The notes: a model not told the origin generated them from the sequence alone. Positions 53,079 through 63,433 are shown, counted from the stretch's first letter. The stretch: DNA of 64,000 bases from Hyunsoonleella ulvae (GCF_016827605.1 NZ_JAEPJQ010000001.1:620001-684000); one strand, 5' to 3'. Program-made: numbers and translations.

Positions 53079-53591
53079 TTAAAAGTAATAGTGGATACCG
53101 CCACCGCCATTAAAGCCGCCAATAGATCCAACACCATCGAAGGAAATATTAGTGTAACCTAATTCGAAAGAAAACGCTAAGCCTTCAATAAAGTCGTTAA
53201 AGGTCCATTCTATACCGCCTCCCGCACCTATAGCTATAGAATTTTGGTTGAATGATCCTCCAAAAAAATCATATTTGTACGTCCAGTATCCTACTTGTCC
53301 GTATACATACGGTTGGTATTCAGCGAAATCTAAATCTCCAGATGTAAAATTGTAGGCATACCTTCCTGTAATAGACAAACTACTTTGACCAGAGAAAGAG
53401 AAACCGTAATTAGCCGAACCTACAATGAGTTGTCCCGTATGCGTCTCAGTGAAGTTGTATTTTAATGATGCGCCATAATTTAAGGACGTCCAAGCCAAAC
53501 CTGCTCCAAAAGAGCCTGCCTCTGACATTTGAGCATTAACTGTAAAGTGACTAGAAATAATTAAAGCGAAGACGCATATTATTTTTTTCAT
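53079..53591 (-). CDS. Small outer-membrane beta-barrel protein
   Basis: 170 aa. Signal peptide (FTVNAQ), Gly/aromatic-rich amphipathic strands (GSFGAGLAWTSLNYGASLKYNF ... in pieces) and a final aromatic GGGIHYYF, as in OmpW/OmpX-like barrels. 42 bp before the beta-helix gene; likely same transcript. Confidence 0.75.
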   Translation of the reverse strand: MKKIICVFALIISSHFTVNAQMSEAGSFGAGLAWTSLNYGASLKYNFTETHTGQLIVGSANYGFSFSGQSSLSITGRYAYNFTSGDLDFAEYQPYVYGQVGYWTYKYDFFGGSFNQNSIAIGAGGGIEWTFNDFIEGLAFSFELGYTNISFDGVGSIGGFNGGGGIHYYF

Positions 53592-53650
53592 GATGTATTT
53601 GTTTTATGTTTACCACAAACATAATTTCAATACGTTTTTCATGATTACGG

Positions 53651-53671
53651 GTAGCCATAAAACGAGGCTAC
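53651..53671. other. GTAGCC/GGCTAC hairpin in a 203-bp intergenic region
   Basis: Six-bp arms with a 9-nt loop, no T-run. Could be operator or 5'-leader structure of the barrel gene. The rest of 53592-53794 shows nothing. Confidence 0.3.
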
Positions 53672-53794
53672 AACTTCGTTAATTAAGATAAAATGAGTAA
53701 AAAAATCGTTAAGAAACACATTTTGGAAAAAGATGTTTTCAAATGAATAATTAGGCAATTAGAATAATTGAGATTTTAAATTTAGGTAAGCTAT

Positions 53795-54928
53795 TTAATA
53801 GTTATCAAACTTCCAAATACCATTTACATTAACCAATTTACCCTCCCAACTATTACCTTTTAGTCTTAAAAAACTAAAGAAATGGCTACTATTTTTAGAA
53901 CTATTTTGAGCTTGGTAAGCCGCTTGCTGTTTAATGTAGTTCTCTCGTCCTTGCTCTGTTAATGTAAGTCTTACCAATGCTTCGGTTTTTGTATGGGATA
54001 CAATCTCTACATCTGTACTAAAACCATAACTGTACGAACTTGCTTCTATGGAGTTTAACGTGGTGTATAATTTAGGGGTTGATGTATTTTTAATAGTTAT
54101 TTGAGATTTACTATTTAATCCCCTAATAAATAATTGTGCACTAGATTTAATTTTATCTAATACAACAGAGTTGTCATTTCTATTCTTGTTACTGGATGTA
54201 TTCTGCGTGCTTTTAGGGAGTACACAGCTAGGAGGTGTTTTACTATAGGTGCCATTGGATACTGATAAGGTTTTGTAATACACCGAGCGCATTTCTATGG
54301 CCCCATCCCCTGTTATTTTATTGCCCAAAATATATTTACACCAATGGTTTTGTTTATTGGCATTATTAAAGGCTACACACAACAAAATAGTTTTGGGTAA
54401 GGTAGTGTAAAGAAGGTTAGAACTAGTAAAATCTAAACTTACTGTACCATTAGCATCTATACTACTTTCTTGTTTTACAGAAATTGTTTGTTGCTCTTTT
54501 CCATAAGAAAGGGTAGCATTAACTGTAACATCTTTTGCCGCAGCAGCTCCAGAATTAGCAAGCTTTAAAAAAAATTTACGTTTGTCTTTTAGCCATACAA
54601 AACTATCGTCTACTAAATGTAATTTTGCTGTAGTTAGTGGTGCTTTTTGTGTTATAGCCCCACTACTTTTCTGTTCTGAGGTTTTGGACTTAGCAGGTAC
54701 TACCTGCATTTTCGTTTTTTCTATTTTATCTGTATCAACCTTAGGTATGGAATCTGCTACTTCTTTATTTTGAGAAGTATCAATTAAAGCATCATTGTTT
54801 GTAGTATTGTCTGTTTTCTCTTCGTCAAACACATAATCCGTGAGCTTAAAAAGCACTAGAGCCATTACTAAAATTTTAGAGATGGTAGCAAGCCAAAATT
54901 TTATTTTACGTTCTGTTTTTAAGTTCAT
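53795..54928 (-). CDS. Membrane-anchored protein of unknown function
   Basis: 377 aa. One transmembrane helix (about residues 9-27), a Lys/Ser/Thr-rich linker to ~100, then a beta-rich domain with LKLANSGAAAAKDVTVNA (CARDB-like flavour), and a C-terminal region ending WEGKLVNVNGIWKFDNY. No family recognised. Starts 9 bp after the coiled-coil gene and shares its promoter. Confidence 0.6.
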   Translation of the reverse strand: MNLKTERKIKFWLATISKILVMALVLFKLTDYVFDEEKTDNTTNNDALIDTSQNKEVADSIPKVDTDKIEKTKMQVVPAKSKTSEQKSSGAITQKAPLTTAKLHLVDDSFVWLKDKRKFFLKLANSGAAAAKDVTVNATLSYGKEQQTISVKQESSIDANGTVSLDFTSSNLLYTTLPKTILLCVAFNNANKQNHWCKYILGNKITGDGAIEMRSVYYKTLSVSNGTYSKTPPSCVLPKSTQNTSSNKNRNDNSVVLDKIKSSAQLFIRGLNSKSQITIKNTSTPKLYTTLNSIEASSYSYGFSTDVEIVSHTKTEALVRLTLTEQGRENYIKQQAAYQAQNSSKNSSHFFSFLRLKGNSWEGKLVNVNGIWKFDNY

Positions 54929-54937
54929 CCTTTTCTA

Positions 54938-55678
54938 TTAAATCAAATCATCAACCAAATCCTCTTCTAAACCTTCAAAATCATTTAAAAATTCTTCAAA
55001 AATATCTTCAGTACTTACCGCATCATAGTTAATTGATACGAAAAACAAGCCTATAGCTCCCAAAGTATTGTTAGCAAAATTTGCCTGTTTTAATTTACGT
55101 TGCAATTCTTCAATTTTTATTTCTAAATGTGCAATCATTCTGGTTTTAATAGCCAAATCATCATTCATTTTTTCCTGTAAATTCTCAAAACGCATTAGTA
55201 ACTTCTGTTCCATGTTGGCCACTAAGGTTTTTAACGTTTGTTCTTCTACATCTTTTTTAAACGATATATACTGCTCTTGCTGCTCTTCTATAAAAGCAAT
55301 CTTTTCAGGTTTAGATTTAAAAACTGCTTGTATTACTTCATGCTTAGGTGTATGCTGTTTATAATAATCTTGTATTTCTTTTTGATGTGTTTTAGCAATT
55401 TTTAAAAATCGTTCTTCAGGGTTTTCAAAATAATAACCACAAAGCGTATTTAATGTTTTTACTGATGGTTTGTAAACTTTTTGCTCTAGTTTATCTTTTT
55501 GCAATGCTTCTCTAAGATCAAAAGCACGCTTTATGGTTCGTGCATCAATTTCCTTTCTATCTGCCACCCCTTCATCTGCTATTTTCTTATAGTCAATTTC
55601 AGGTTCATCAGCCAAGATCAGGTCTGTAATATAAATAAATGCGGGCAGGTATGTTTCTGAGAGTCTTGTGATTGGCAT
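54938..55678 (-). CDS. Coiled-coil protein of unknown function
   Basis: 246 aa. N-terminal ~95 residues contain DARTIKRAFDLREAL and SVKTLNTLCGYYFENPEERF, resembling a small helical DNA-binding-like module found in assorted Bacteroidota proteins; about 120-205 is a coiled coil; the tail is acidic (EEFLNDFEGLEEDLVDDL). Function unknown. First gene of a two-gene minus-strand unit, divergent from the lipoprotein at 55882. Confidence 0.6.
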   Translation of the reverse strand: MPITRLSETYLPAFIYITDLILADEPEIDYKKIADEGVADRKEIDARTIKRAFDLREALQKDKLEQKVYKPSVKTLNTLCGYYFENPEERFLKIAKTHQKEIQDYYKQHTPKHEVIQAVFKSKPEKIAFIEEQQEQYISFKKDVEEQTLKTLVANMEQKLLMRFENLQEKMNDDLAIKTRMIAHLEIKIEELQRKLKQANFANNTLGAIGLFFVSINYDAVSTEDIFEEFLNDFEGLEEDLVDDLI

Positions 55679-55881
55679 ACGCCAAATGTAAATAAAAAAC
55701 TTAAAAAATCTGTCAAAATGCAGTACGTCATATCCTTCATGACGGTCATGACAGCACTTTCATACCCCTAAACTATTCCTTTGTCATGTACTTGAAAAGT
55801 CATACCGGTTAACACTTTAGCAAGTATGTAAACGTCCCAAAACTTTCTTAACCGCAAGTTTAATTTTTAAAATTTAATATT

Positions 55882-56040
55882 ATGAAAAGTGTATTTAAAA
55901 TAGTGTGTTTAGGGGTTTTATTAGCTATATCTGCAACCTCATGTACAAAAACAGATTTGGAAGCTGAAAATGAGGAATTGGTACCTGTGCAAACTGAGGG
56001 AGGAGATCAAGAAGTAAAACCAGTACCCACAGACGACTAA
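55882..56040 (+). CDS. 52-aa small lipoprotein
   Basis: MKSVFKIVCLGVLLAISATSC is a full lipoprotein signal with Cys21 after ATS; the 31-residue mature part is acidic (ENEELVPVQTEGGD). Own promoter region with several GTCAT repeats (55711-55803) and a strong terminator. Too small for a known family; a candidate envelope-stress or signalling peptide. Confidence 0.7.
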   Translation: MKSVFKIVCLGVLLAISATSCTKTDLEAENEELVPVQTEGGDQEVKPVPTDD

Positions 56041-56068
56041 TATATTGTGCTTATCTTGATTATTAATT

Positions 56069-56100
56069 AAAAACCGTACATCTTGTACGGTTTTTTTTAT
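56069..56100 (+). terminator. Terminator after small lipoprotein gene
   Basis: AAACCGTACA (56071-56080) and TGTACGGTTT (56084-56093) pair perfectly, then eight T. Confidence 0.9.
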
Positions 56101-56152
56101 TAGATTTATAGGATATTTAGTGTATAATACTTCATAAGGCATATTTTCTACT

Positions 56153-58075
56153 TTGCGTCTCTCAATCAAATATAATACCCTCCTAGCATTTATCTTTATT
56201 ATGTGCTTTTTAGGTTGTGTAAACAATAAAATGCCTGAAAAAGAGCTTGCCCCCCATCTTTTATTAGAATTAAGCAAAAAGCAGTCAAAACTTGATGACC
56301 AACTAAGTCTACTCAACAAGGCTTTTAAAATTTCCCAACAACGCAAATTAGATTCTATACACCTAACTATTATCTTTAAGAAAAGTATCGTTCATTTAGG
56401 ACTACATCAGAAGGATAGCTTTTGCTATTACAATAAATTATTACTTAAACAGTCTCAAACACTAAATAATAAACACTACAATGGCAGAGCATTTTACAAT
56501 TTAGGTTATTATTATGATGAGTTTACTACTTTATCTGACAGTACTTTTTACTATTATAGCCGTGCCAAAAATAATTTTATTGCTATTAGAGATTCTTCCA
56601 AAGTTGGAAAAAGCTTACTAAGTATTGCTCTATTACAAAAAAATCAAACTAATTTTTTCAGTGCTAAAGAAAGTTTAACAGAAGCTATAATTTATCTAAA
56701 TAAGAATACAGATAAAAAGTATTTAGCTTCTGCATATAATGAGTTGGGAACAAATAATCTTAAATTATTAAACTATTCTGACGCCATAAGATATCATAAA
56801 AAAGCTATTGAAATAACTGAATCTAAAAGTGACGTCATTAGTTATAAAAATAATTTAGCCTTTTCATATATTGAAAAAAATCGCCATGTTGATGCCATAC
56901 CAATACTACAAAAAATATTAAAGGATTCCCTATTACAAAAAGACTCTGAGCTTTATGCTAGGGCATTACATAATTTAAGTTATGCGCAATGGCTAAACGG
57001 TAATAAAAAAGTATTGCCAGCTTTTTTAAAAGCACTACATATTCGTAAAGAAATAAACGACAAACGCGGACAATTACAAAGTTATACTGATTTAGCAAAA
57101 TACCACTCTAAAACAAACCCTGATAAAGCGAGCAAATATCTAGATACTTTAATACTTATTTCTAAAGTGCTGAGAAGTCCTAGGGCTGAAACTGATGCTT
57201 TGAAACTTTATATGGCATTATATCCTAAACAGGTAACTTATAAAGACCGCTATATCTTTTTAAAAGACAGTTTGTACAATCAAGAGCTAAAAGTAAAAAC
57301 CCAGTTTGCCAAAATGCAATACGACGATGAGCAAGAAAAAGCACAAATACAACAATTACAACAACAAGCCGTAGAAGAAAAAGCAGCATTAGCCGTACAA
57401 AAAACACAAAAAACACTGTTTTTGTCGCTTAGTGGTTTGCTTTTAATTGCCGGTATATCCTTATACTATGCCTTAAGGCAACGCCACAAAAAAGAAAAAT
57501 TAAAAGAGGTTTACAAAACAGAACAACTCATTAGTAAACGGTTGCATGATGAGCTCTCTAACGATATCTATGGTTTAATGGCAACCATAGAACAAAACCC
57601 CAATAAAGACAAAAATTATTTACTGGATAATTTAGAAAAAATATATGGCCAAACCCGATCAATATCCCACGATAACAGGGAAATTGCTACCGGTGCTGCA
57701 TTTGCTGAAGAGCTTAAAGATGCGCTAAGTACCTTTTACAACAAAGAGACCAATGTGGTTGTAAGCGGATTAAATTCTATCTCTTGGGAAAACCTATCAG
57801 ACCACAAATGTATCGCTATACATAGAACACTTAAAGAATTTATGGTAAACATGAAAAAGCATAGTGAAGCTACAGTAGTTGCTATAAATTTTAAAAATGA
57901 AAGTAAACTAATACGTATTAGTTATTCTGATAATGGTATTGGTTTACAAGAAGATCAAAAATTAGGTGTTGGGCTTAAAAATACGGTTTCCCGTATTGAA
58001 GGTGTTAATGGGAAAATTACATTTGATTCTGAAACAGGTAATGGAACAACTATTACCATTACAATTCCTAAATAG
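56153..58075 (+). CDS. TPR-containing sensor histidine kinase
   Basis: 640 aa from a TTG start (MRLSIKYNTLLAF). N-terminal signal/lipobox-like FLGC, tetratricopeptide repeats (about 60-350; e.g. SAYNELGTNNLKLLNYSDAIRYHKKA in pieces), coiled coil, one transmembrane helix (about 422-442), then a HisKA_3-type phosphoacceptor (KRLHDELSNDIYGLM) and HATPase with YSDNGIGL and GVGLKNTVSRIE. NarL-family kinase; the stop is 9 bp before its response regulator. Confidence 0.88.
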   Translation: MRLSIKYNTLLAFIFIMCFLGCVNNKMPEKELAPHLLLELSKKQSKLDDQLSLLNKAFKISQQRKLDSIHLTIIFKKSIVHLGLHQKDSFCYYNKLLLKQSQTLNNKHYNGRAFYNLGYYYDEFTTLSDSTFYYYSRAKNNFIAIRDSSKVGKSLLSIALLQKNQTNFFSAKESLTEAIIYLNKNTDKKYLASAYNELGTNNLKLLNYSDAIRYHKKAIEITESKSDVISYKNNLAFSYIEKNRHVDAIPILQKILKDSLLQKDSELYARALHNLSYAQWLNGNKKVLPAFLKALHIRKEINDKRGQLQSYTDLAKYHSKTNPDKASKYLDTLILISKVLRSPRAETDALKLYMALYPKQVTYKDRYIFLKDSLYNQELKVKTQFAKMQYDDEQEKAQIQQLQQQAVEEKAALAVQKTQKTLFLSLSGLLLIAGISLYYALRQRHKKEKLKEVYKTEQLISKRLHDELSNDIYGLMATIEQNPNKDKNYLLDNLEKIYGQTRSISHDNREIATGAAFAEELKDALSTFYNKETNVVVSGLNSISWENLSDHKCIAIHRTLKEFMVNMKKHSEATVVAINFKNESKLIRISYSDNGIGLQEDQKLGVGLKNTVSRIEGVNGKITFDSETGNGTTITITIPK

Positions 58076-58084
58076 CGCGCATTC

Positions 58085-58753
58085 ATGTTTAAAAAAATAC
58101 TCCTTGTTGAAGATATAGACAGTATTGGGCACGGCATGTCCCTAAAACTAGAACAGGATTTAGATATTAAAAATATCACAATGACCCAATATTGTGATGA
58201 TGCCTATTTAAAGTTTTTAAAAGCAGAACAAGATCAAGCTCCATTCGATTTAATAATTACCGACCTTTCCTTTAAAAAAGACTATAAAAATAGTAGTATT
58301 TCATCTGGAGAACAATTAATTAAAAAATTGCGCAACCAAAACTATAACATCCCTATAGTAGTATATTCTGTAGAGGAGCGCCCTACGGTTGTTAAAAAGT
58401 TAATAGATTGGTACGATATTTCAGCCTACGTTTTTAAAGGCCGTAACAGCACTAAAAATATGATTGATGCGCTTAAATCCGTAAAAACAGGAAAACACTT
58501 TATATCTTCTGAAGTAACGGCTACGTTTCAAAAAAATGAGGTCTTTACCCTTGAGGAGTTTGACACTATTATACTTCGTGAGCTCTCTAAAGGAAAGACA
58601 CAAGAGGAAATTTCTGCGTATCTAAAATCTAAGGATATATCTCCAAGTAGTTTAAGTTCTATTGAAAAACGACTTAACAGATTGAAAGATGAACTTAAGG
58701 CAAAAACTACAATACAGTTAATCGCCAATGCCAAAGATTTAGGTTTAATATAA
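58085..58753 (+). CDS. Response regulator with helical output domain
   Basis: 222 aa. Receiver: LLVEDIDSI start, phosphoacceptor Asp in LIITDLSF, conserved YSVEE and FKGRNS (Lys of the switch). Output part (about 150-222) has FDTIILRELSKGKTQEEISAYL and SIEKRLNRLKDELKAKTTIQLIANAKDLGLI, a LuxR-like HTH. Partner of the kinase just upstream. Likely targets include the small lipoprotein and the protease/VWA genes nearby (inferred). Confidence 0.88.
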   Translation: MFKKILLVEDIDSIGHGMSLKLEQDLDIKNITMTQYCDDAYLKFLKAEQDQAPFDLIITDLSFKKDYKNSSISSGEQLIKKLRNQNYNIPIVVYSVEERPTVVKKLIDWYDISAYVFKGRNSTKNMIDALKSVKTGKHFISSEVTATFQKNEVFTLEEFDTIILRELSKGKTQEEISAYLKSKDISPSSLSSIEKRLNRLKDELKAKTTIQLIANAKDLGLI

Positions 58754-58898
58754 TTCTTACTTCTTTTTTATTTAAACTATTATTTATGCGCCTTAGCGCA
58801 AAACCCTCCTGTTTTACGGGTTCCCGTATTTACTCAGAAATCATACTATCTAGGTTTGTTAGTGTACTATTTTAATAACCACTAAAAAGCAACCAATA

Positions 58899-60449
58899 AT
58901 GAAAACTAATCTAAAGCCTTTATGGTATGGAGTACTCCTATTTTGTACTCAATTCCTATTTGCGCAAAAGGAAGAAATCTGGGAAGAAGCCACAGTTTTT
59001 GAATTCGCAGCACCCTATAAAACCATTACTATAAACTACGATGAAGAAAACTTTGTTTTTGATGTTACCGACAAAACAAAATTTCTCGTCGGCAAAAAAA
59101 AATCTATCCCAAAAGAAAACATCTCGATAGGCAGCACTGTAAATGTGGGCATAGCAATTGAAAACAGAAAACGTGTATTAACAAAAGTTATATTGGATAA
59201 AGATGATCATGGTGAGGTTAAAAAATTTGAAGGTGTATTTGAATCTTTCGAGGGGGATAATGCCGTTATCGATGGAAGAAAAGTAGCATTAACGAATGAC
59301 ACCACTATTGAGTGTAAAGGAGAATCAGATTGCGCCTGTAGTAAAGGACGAAGTTTTTTAGGTTTTGATGAACTACAGTTAGGTAGTTTCCTAACTGTTT
59401 ATGGCGAGCAAAATAATGACGGCGTTTATATGGCCTCCAAAATAGAAGTATGTAAAAACACTTATGGTAAGGTTGACCAAGAGTTTATGATGAGTTTAAG
59501 AAACGATTTTGATGCCTCTAACCTCAATCAATATAAAAGTATACCAAGTAATGTGTTTAAAGCTGCTCATGGACTACACAATGGCACTATAAAAATGGGA
59601 AACTTGGAATTTAAGTTGTTAGATGATATTCGTATTCAAGGATACATTAACATGATAGGGAATAGCGTACTCCCTGCATATGCTAAAGAAGAGAGCTTTT
59701 CTGAGAAACATGACGTGATTTTTAGATTTTATGTTATTGAAAACGAGATACCAAATGCTTCTGCCCTACCAAATGGCATGATTTTTATTCACACCGGCTT
59801 ATTAAAACTAATGGAAAATGAAGCCCAAATAGCTGCTGTTTTAGGTCATGAAATTGCTCACGTAACCTACGAACATGGCATAAAAAGGTATAAAACCACA
59901 AGGTTTACCAATAGCAACTTAGGTAAAAAAACCTCTAAATGGATAAAGAAGACTTTTAAGAAGAAAATAAATCTGAACGAGGATTCTGTTCTGGGTGGTG
60001 CTTTAGATACGGCTTTAGAGCATACAACTCCCGATACGGTAATGAGTTTATTTAATAAAAAGAATGAAACACAATCTGATAGAGCTGGTCTTTACTATAT
60101 GGTAGAAGCAGGTTACGACCCAAGAGAAGCTGCAAACTTCTGGAACATCATGAAAGACTATACAGGTAATCAAAAGTTTATGAATAAAATCTTTACCTCC
60201 ACTTTGGGTATGGTAAACAATATACAAACAGATTTAGATGAGACAGATTATAGTGCTTTGGGAAAAGACGGGATGGATCTTTTGGTAAAAAATTTAATGG
60301 AAACCATCTACACATCACATCCATTGGCAATAAAAAGATTAGGTGCCATCAATACCTTGCTAAGCACTACATATTCTGATACGGATTTTTCGAAGTTAGA
60401 AACGGGAGAGGAGCCTTTTATGAATTATTTAGGAATCTTTAAACAATAG
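58899..60449 (+). CDS. M48 family metalloprotease with N-terminal extension
   Basis: 516 aa. Signal peptide (FLFAQ). Residues ~30-190 are a beta-rich extension containing CKGESDCACSKG; the C-terminal part is an Ste24/BepA-like M48 protease with HEIAHVTYEHG (HExxH) and third-ligand glutamate in NETQSDRAGLYYM. BepA-type periplasmic proteases survey outer-membrane proteins. Two bases before the VWA gene. Confidence 0.88.
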   Translation: MKTNLKPLWYGVLLFCTQFLFAQKEEIWEEATVFEFAAPYKTITINYDEENFVFDVTDKTKFLVGKKKSIPKENISIGSTVNVGIAIENRKRVLTKVILDKDDHGEVKKFEGVFESFEGDNAVIDGRKVALTNDTTIECKGESDCACSKGRSFLGFDELQLGSFLTVYGEQNNDGVYMASKIEVCKNTYGKVDQEFMMSLRNDFDASNLNQYKSIPSNVFKAAHGLHNGTIKMGNLEFKLLDDIRIQGYINMIGNSVLPAYAKEESFSEKHDVIFRFYVIENEIPNASALPNGMIFIHTGLLKLMENEAQIAAVLGHEIAHVTYEHGIKRYKTTRFTNSNLGKKTSKWIKKTFKKKINLNEDSVLGGALDTALEHTTPDTVMSLFNKKNETQSDRAGLYYMVEAGYDPREAANFWNIMKDYTGNQKFMNKIFTSTLGMVNNIQTDLDETDYSALGKDGMDLLVKNLMETIYTSHPLAIKRLGAINTLLSTTYSDTDFSKLETGEEPFMNYLGIFKQ

Positions 60450-60451
60450 TT

Positions 60452-61948
60452 ATGAAACAGTTTATTGGACTAAGTACACTATGCTGTATCATACTTTCTG
60501 TAGTATGGCATGTTCCAAAAACAGCACACTACCAAACCCACTCTAAATTAGACATGCCTTTAAAAGATTCTATAGTAAACAAGTCGTCTACTATATTTCT
60601 TATAGATAAATCTGGAAGCATGGCTACAAAAGGAGAAAGTGGAAAACCCAAATGGGAAGAGGCCAAAGAAGCTGCTTTAAAGGCAACATCTTCCATTTTA
60701 AAAGGAGATGGCGAAAATCAACAAGTTGCTTTTTTAACATTCTCTGGAGGCTGTGTTGAAGATCCTACCAAACAGCAAAACTTAAAATTTAGTAGCGATT
60801 ATAAAGATATCGCACAACAACTTAAAGCTATTGGAAGACCAGGAGGAGGCACGCCCTTACACGAAGCTGTAATTTCAGCTAAAAAACGGCTTCAAGATTA
60901 CAGCTCTAACTATGGAGATGGCGATGTTTCCAAACTCATTGTTTTGAGTGATGGGGTGGCAACTTGTGGGCAGATAAGACCTAAAGATGTTTATGGTACA
61001 GGGACTACAATGGTAACCATAGGTGCTAACACCCCTACTACAAACACTCCAACCAGAAGTAGAACTAAACAACAGCCTAATAACCCTAAAAGCAGCACTC
61101 ATGGTAAAAATTCATATAACAATGCATCCTCGCAAATAAGCTCTTTTGTTGGTAATGCTAATATTCCTGTTAAGTATTTTACCATTGGTTTTGATATTAA
61201 ACCAGGGTCGCCCGCAGAACGCGATCTACAATATTTAGCTGGCCAATCTGGTGGTAAATACCTAAATACACAAAACGAGTTTGAGCTTACTAGGGCATTT
61301 ACGAAGTTTTTTAAAGTTTACTATCCAAAACCACAAAGTAGCATCCAAAATTTAGACTTTGAAAAAGCACACCTGTTCCTTACTGGTGTGGAAGCTATTG
61401 AAGGCGAAAAATACAGAAAAGCAAAGCAATTATTTGAAGATTTCTACAAGGAGCATCAAAATGACTTTAATGCTGCATTTAACTTGGCATTAATGTACGA
61501 GGCGAATGATTTTCATTTACAAGCTATTGAAAAATTTGAAACTTATCTGACGCTTCATCCTAAAGCTGAAGATAAAGATTGGGTTATTGAGCAAATACAG
61601 CTATTGCAAAACGATATGCTAAATTTTTATGATTACACTAAAAAACTTTTAAAAACAGATTTAGAATATTTAGAACACCACTTTAAGAAAATACAAAATG
61701 GAGAAAGTCTAGCCTTAGCTTATGAGTTCACTGGGTTTATAAAAGAAAAGGAATTTTACTATAAAGATTTGCCTTCCAAATTAGGGCTTGAAAGTAGGTC
61801 TAAACAAGAGTTATGTAACACCATACAGTCAGGTTTAAATAAATGCGCTAAATACATTAAAAAGGATCCTGAAAACTGGGACAAAAATGCAACAGCCCCT
61901 CTCTCTTTGGTGTTTTTTAACCTAGAGATGCTTATCAATGCGCTATAA
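60452..61948 (+). CDS. VWA-domain protein with C-terminal TPRs
   Basis: 498 aa. N-terminal hydrophobic segment, then a von Willebrand A domain with complete MIDAS (FLIDKSGSM, GGGTPLHEA, VLSDGV), interrupted by a Thr/Asn/Lys-rich insertion (about 190-225), and a tail with TPR-like helices (AAFNLALMYEANDFHLQAIEKF). Binds partner proteins via a metal ion; likely works with the M48 protease upstream. Confidence 0.82.
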   Translation: MKQFIGLSTLCCIILSVVWHVPKTAHYQTHSKLDMPLKDSIVNKSSTIFLIDKSGSMATKGESGKPKWEEAKEAALKATSSILKGDGENQQVAFLTFSGGCVEDPTKQQNLKFSSDYKDIAQQLKAIGRPGGGTPLHEAVISAKKRLQDYSSNYGDGDVSKLIVLSDGVATCGQIRPKDVYGTGTTMVTIGANTPTTNTPTRSRTKQQPNNPKSSTHGKNSYNNASSQISSFVGNANIPVKYFTIGFDIKPGSPAERDLQYLAGQSGGKYLNTQNEFELTRAFTKFFKVYYPKPQSSIQNLDFEKAHLFLTGVEAIEGEKYRKAKQLFEDFYKEHQNDFNAAFNLALMYEANDFHLQAIEKFETYLTLHPKAEDKDWVIEQIQLLQNDMLNFYDYTKKLLKTDLEYLEHHFKKIQNGESLALAYEFTGFIKEKEFYYKDLPSKLGLESRSKQELCNTIQSGLNKCAKYIKKDPENWDKNATAPLSLVFFNLEMLINAL

Positions 61949-62000
61949 ATAAAACTATAACAAACATAAATCATCATCAAAATTTAAACATCTACTAAAA

Positions 62001-63326
62001 ATGAAAAACTACAACAAACATTTACTACTTATATTTCTATTCATTATAACTTTTAGTTATGGTCAAACTAACGAGAAAGAACTGGATAAACTAAGTATAA
62101 TAACAAATTTATCCATGAAGGATAATCCAAAACACTGGGATTTTTCCAGAGCCATAAACACTTCTCTAAAAGCATCTTCGTATAAAAGCCTAGCAAAAAC
62201 TTATTTAAAAAAAAATGATAATCAACTTGCCATGTTGAGTTTAATGACCGGTATCTCTAAAACAAAAAAGCGAGGTCAAATAAAAAGGTTTAAAAAATTA
62301 CTAACTAACGATTTTGTTACTTCTACATTTAATGAGTGGTCTAAAGAACAGCAAGAACTTGAAAAATCTATCACAACAAAAGACTTTATAGAAAGAGTTA
62401 AAGAGCAACTTAAACTAATTCATCATTTAAAATATTTAAGAAAGGTAAATGAACTCATAACTGCTTCAGAAAACTTAGAGGACTATAAATCAATATCTGT
62501 TGATAAAAAAATAGATGAAGACCTACAGAATTCTTATGAACAGAATAAGGCCGCCATTGCACCATATTATTATGAATTAGCTCAGAACCTTGAAAGTAAA
62601 GCTCAAACAAAATCCGATTGGAAAAAAGTAAGGGCCTACTATGGCATAACCAATGTATACCTTAAAGGGCATCAAGACGCAGATAAAAAAGAAAAAAATG
62701 CTTTAGAGCATTCTATATATACTCTAAATGTGAGGCCAGAGGATATAAAATCTCAAAAATACAGGCGTTTAGATAAATCACTCCAATTATTAATTACCGA
62801 TAGAGTTTCACAGACTTTAAATAATGGTGCTTTACCCCATTTAAAACTTTATGCCCCAGAAACCTTAACTGATTTTTCCATCCACTTAAAAATATCTGAC
62901 ATTGATGTACAACATGGAAGTGTAAAATCTACAAATGTAGATTACGAAAGAGAGATAGTAACTGGTAAAGACGATAATGGTAACGAAATTAAAAAAAGTG
63001 TAAGCGCTAGCGCTGTAATTTATTCAAAAGAAAGTAAATCTAGGTTAATGATTTCGCTAGAAATAAGAGACAACACTTCACATGAGATTATGTTTTCTAA
63101 AGTTTTTAGTGGTCTAAACCAATGGCATGATAGGTGGTACAAATTAAAAGGGGATAAAGATGCTTTAACAAAAAAACAAAACAGAGCATTACCATATTCT
63201 ACTACACCGAAAGAAACACCATCTGATTTAAATATGATTCAAAATGCTGTGGAATCGGAACTAAAAAATATGATTGACTTTTTAAACTCCAAATTCATTT
63301 ACCGAAAAGGAAGTATTTCGTATTAA
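62001..63326 (+). CDS. Secreted protein of unknown function
   Basis: 441 aa. Signal peptide (ITFSYGQ), then helical repeats (about 40-250) and a C-terminal beta-rich part with TDFSIHLKISDIDVQHGS and SASAVIYSKESKSRLMISLEI. No family recognised. 52 bp after the VWA gene and probably in its transcript. Confidence 0.65.
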   Translation: MKNYNKHLLLIFLFIITFSYGQTNEKELDKLSIITNLSMKDNPKHWDFSRAINTSLKASSYKSLAKTYLKKNDNQLAMLSLMTGISKTKKRGQIKRFKKLLTNDFVTSTFNEWSKEQQELEKSITTKDFIERVKEQLKLIHHLKYLRKVNELITASENLEDYKSISVDKKIDEDLQNSYEQNKAAIAPYYYELAQNLESKAQTKSDWKKVRAYYGITNVYLKGHQDADKKEKNALEHSIYTLNVRPEDIKSQKYRRLDKSLQLLITDRVSQTLNNGALPHLKLYAPETLTDFSIHLKISDIDVQHGSVKSTNVDYEREIVTGKDDNGNEIKKSVSASAVIYSKESKSRLMISLEIRDNTSHEIMFSKVFSGLNQWHDRWYKLKGDKDALTKKQNRALPYSTTPKETPSDLNMIQNAVESELKNMIDFLNSKFIYRKGSISY

Positions 63327-63380
63327 ATTTTACCTTATCCAGATTGTAAAAACATATAAATATCATACTAAAACAAACAA

Positions 63381-63409
63381 AAAATGCGAACTGTTAGTTC
63401 GCATTTTTT
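63381..63409. terminator. Bidirectional terminator
   Basis: AATGCGAAC / GTTCGCATT stem with 5-nt loop, A-run before and T-run after; between the converging secreted-protein and gltD genes. Confidence 0.88.
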
Positions 63410-63433
63410 ATGTTATATATTAGGCTCGTAGTT

